NCBI GenBank assembly: GCA_017469605.1
Contig: JAFUGB010000413.1
Span: 1-7,816, forward strand
DNA: 7,816 nt
From: Clostridia bacterium
Lineage (GTDB): Bacteria; Bacillota; Clostridia; Christensenellales; Aristaeellaceae
Reading direction: 5' to 3'
In this document: one piece after another, positions 6,684-7,816 of the stretch
How the letters are laid out: each line of letters begins with the position of its first letter
Position numbering within the stretch: position 1 is the stretch's first letter
Position numbers and translations under genes: made by a program
Notes under the pieces: generated by a model
What the model saw: only the letters and a program-made list of their open reading frames with translations
Database searches by the model: none
What the model was told of the DNA's origin: nothing

Positions 6684-6800
6684 AGCGCAAGCTGGCATCC
6701 AAACAGTTTTCAACGGTCGCCGTAAAGATCCTTCGCGCCGCGTATGCCCCATGCGGCGGCTCAGATCATCAACAAACCCAGCGTCGTGAACCTGGGATGC
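6684..6800. other. Intergenic stretch with no recognised feature
   Basis: I find no convincing open reading frame, RNA gene or strong hairpin between the stop of the fusion gene and the terminator at 6801. It probably forms the 3' untranslated part of the operon transcript. Confidence 0.5.
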
Positions 6801-6828
6801 ATGAAGGGGCCGCGGCCCCTTCATTTTT
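6801..6828 (+). terminator. Terminator of the reductase/synthase operon
   Basis: A perfect 24-nt palindrome (6801-6824) made of ATGAAGGGGCCG and its complement, giving a stem of about 10 bp with a CGCG-type loop. It is followed on the + strand by TTTTT (6824-6828). The palindrome means it could also act weakly on the - strand, where the run after it is not T-rich. Confidence 0.82.
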
Positions 6829-6838
6829 CATCCGCAGG

Positions 6839-6989
6839 CGGCGGCGTGTACGCCGCCGAGGAGAAAATTTGTGTAGCGGAGCTTGCCCCCGCGAAACAAA
6901 TTTTCTTTCCCATCAAATTTTACGGCCGTGATGCGAAGCATCACAGTAAAATTTGCAATCCGAAGAAAATGAAACTTTATTTTCTTCGG
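6839..6989. repeat. Cluster of four inverted repeats with AAATTT arms
   Basis: Four hairpins stand side by side. (a) CGGCGGCGT (6839-6847) with ACGCCGCCG (6850-6858). (b) AGAAAATTTGT (6862-6872) with ACAAATTTTCT (6896-6906), enclosing a smaller GCGG/CCGC stem. (c) CAAATTTTAC (6914-6923) with GTAAAATTTG (6946-6955), enclosing GTGATGC/GCATCAC (6928-6944, GAA loop). (d) CCGAAGAAAAT (6960-6970) with ATTTTCTTCGG (6979-6989). The arms of (b) and (c) share AAAATTTG/CAAATTTT, so they can also pair with each other. No reading frame fits the region. The form suggests a dispersed intergenic repeat or MITE-like element rather than a leader RNA, since the next promoter lies downstream. Confidence 0.75.
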
Positions 6990-7018
6990 GGCGTTTTAAT
7001 TATTGGGAAAACAAACAG

Positions 7019-7049
7019 GCCCGTCCCGGCGCGGCCCGCGCGGACGGGC
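7019..7049. terminator. GC-rich hairpin, possible terminator or insulator
   Basis: GCCCGTCC (7019-7026) pairs with GGACGGGC (7042-7049), and the enclosed GCGC-rich segment can extend the stem. The + strand continues with ATTTCATT, a weak T-run; the - strand continues with CTGTTTGTTTT. It lies 14 bp upstream of the next -35 box and may shield that promoter from readthrough or end - strand transcripts. Confidence 0.55.
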
Positions 7050-7063
7050 ATTTCATTCGGCAG

Positions 7064-7092
7064 TTGACAGGCAGTGCCTCTGCGTATACAAT
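7064..7092 (+). promoter_or_regulatory. SigA-type promoter of the radical SAM gene
   Basis: A perfect -35 box TTGACA (7064-7069) and TACAAT (7087-7092) are separated by 17 bp. The predicted start near 7099 leaves a leader of about 25 nt with AAGGAG (7109-7114) 9 nt before the ATG. This is the strongest promoter in the window. Confidence 0.88.
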
Positions 7093-7123
7093 GATTTCAT
7101 AAAAATGCAAGGAGCACAGACCA

Positions 7124-7816
7124 ATGAGCGAAACCTTCAACATTCAGGAGTACATGACCCAGGGCGTGGAAAACATTGTGCGCTCTTCCCTGCGGGCCGT
7201 GCTGAAGAATCCCCGGGAAAGCGCCTTTATGGTCAAGTTTGCCGCCGCCAGCAAAAGCGCGTCCAGGCTCCGGGCCAGGCAGGAAAAGGAGGGCCTGCAC
7301 GTGCCGCCCTTCCTGATCGCCAGCATTACCTCCAGCTGCAACCTGCACTGCGCGGGCTGTTATTCCCGGGCCAACCACGCCACGCTGGACTGTCCTGCCG
7401 AAAAACAGCTGACAAGCGAGGAATGGCTCGGCATTTTCCGGGAGGCTTCGGCGCTGGGCGTCAGCTTTATCCTGCTGGCGGGGGGAGAACCCATGCTGCG
7501 CCGGGATGTGATCGAAGCGGCCGGCGCCATGAGCGATATCCTGTTCCCCATCTTCACCAACGGCACCTTCATGGATCAACAGTATTTTGACCTGCTGGAC
7601 AAATGCCGCAACCTGCTGCCGGTGCTGAGCATTGAGGGCGGCAGGGAATCCACCGACAGCCGCCGGGGAAACGGCATTTATGACCGGATGATGCGCAACA
7701 TGGACGAATTGAAGCGCCGCGAGCTCATTTTCGGCTGCTCGGTGACCGTTACCAGGGAAAATCTGTCCGATGTCTGCTCCGACGCCTTTATTCGGAGCCT
7801 GGCTGACCGGGGCTGC
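7124..7816 (+). CDS. Radical SAM protein, 3' end outside the window
   Basis: The first 231 residues of a radical SAM enzyme, open to the last base. The [4Fe-4S]/SAM motif is Cys72-x3-Cys76-x2-Cys79 (CNLHCAGCYS), followed by the SAM-binding GGEP (residues 120-123) and a FTNGTF strand, as in PqqE/MoaA/HpnH-like members. About 65 residues precede the cluster motif, longer than in minimal family members and rich in basic residues and helix. The segment SIEGGRESTDSRRG (169-182) is the usual strand-loop region of the half-barrel. Further cysteines at 90, 161, 205, 218 and 231 are visible; whether an auxiliary SPASM cluster follows cannot be seen. The gene has its own consensus promoter and a good ribosome binding site, and a terminator separates it from the upstream operon. 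The family is certain and the substrate unknown. A link to the upstream lipid-type operon rests only on proximity. Confidence 0.95.
   Translation, partial: MSETFNIQEYMTQGVENIVRSSLRAVLKNPRESAFMVKFAAASKSASRLRARQEKEGLHVPPFLIASITSSCNLHCAGCYSRANHATLDCPAEKQLTSEEWLGIFREASALGVSFILLAGGEPMLRRDVIEAAGAMSDILFPIFTNGTFMDQQYFDLLDKCRNLLPVLSIEGGRESTDSRRGNGIYDRMMRNMDELKRRELIFGCSVTVTRENLSDVCSDAFIRSLADRGC

Noticed and set aside
3414..6824. A 1136-codon open frame on the - strand opposite the fusion gene
   Set aside because: It is a GC-rich antisense shadow. It lacks any family motif and has low-complexity Ala/Gly/His/Gln content, while the + strand frame carries three complete, motif-rich domains.
6839..6989. 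CRISPR array, riboswitch or tRNA in the hairpin-rich gap
   Set aside because: There are no regularly spaced identical direct repeats, no cloverleaf, and the region lies upstream of the next promoter rather than in a leader.
7003..7590. A 195-codon + strand frame overlapping the radical SAM gene
   Set aside because: It starts upstream of the promoter and in another frame. The frame from 7124 has the promoter, the ribosome binding site and the radical SAM motifs.

Overview
The window looks like chromosomal DNA from an endospore-forming Clostridia-type Firmicute with a GC-rich core genome. The evidence is an intact SpoIVB sporulation protease, strong GGAGG-type ribosome binding sites, near-consensus SigA-type promoters and GC-rich third codon positions in the large genes. 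The exact genus cannot be read from the sequence.

Positions 1-1315 are an accessory patch, visibly more AT-rich than the rest. A DUF4160 protein (5' end outside the window) and a DUF2442 protein on the + strand converge on a second two-gene module on the - strand: a DUF4258 protein (toxin-like) followed by a short YgiT/MqsA-type zinc-finger protein (antitoxin-like). A bidirectional terminator separates the two modules. Just downstream of the zinc-finger gene lies an 84-nt diverged copy of the last 27 codons of spoIVB. The full-length spoIVB follows on the other side of the module. The DUF4258/zinc-finger module is therefore bracketed by two direct copies of the spoIVB 3' end, 753 bp apart, which looks like the footprint of an insertion targeted to that gene end.

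Positions 1316-2443 (- strand) encode SpoIVB, with its PDZ domain and the His/Asp/Ser catalytic triad at the expected spacing. Divergent from it, a SigA-type promoter at 2560-2588 drives a two-gene operon. The first gene is a short-chain dehydrogenase/reductase. The second is a 1077-residue fusion of an acyl-AMP ligase, an acyl carrier protein and an alpha-oxoamine synthase of the serine palmitoyltransferase / BioF / KBL family. Together they suggest a compact pathway: activate a fatty acid as acyl-AMP, load it onto the built-in carrier, condense it with an amino acid to give a 3-keto amine, and reduce the ketone. This would be a sphingoid-base-like lipid or an aminoketone/amino-alcohol metabolite in a spore-former. 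It is the main novelty candidate.

A GC-rich terminator closes this operon. Between 6839 and 7049 there is a dense cluster of hairpins with shared AAATTT-containing arms, probably an intergenic repeat element. A consensus promoter (7064-7092) then drives a radical SAM protein whose 3' end runs off the window.
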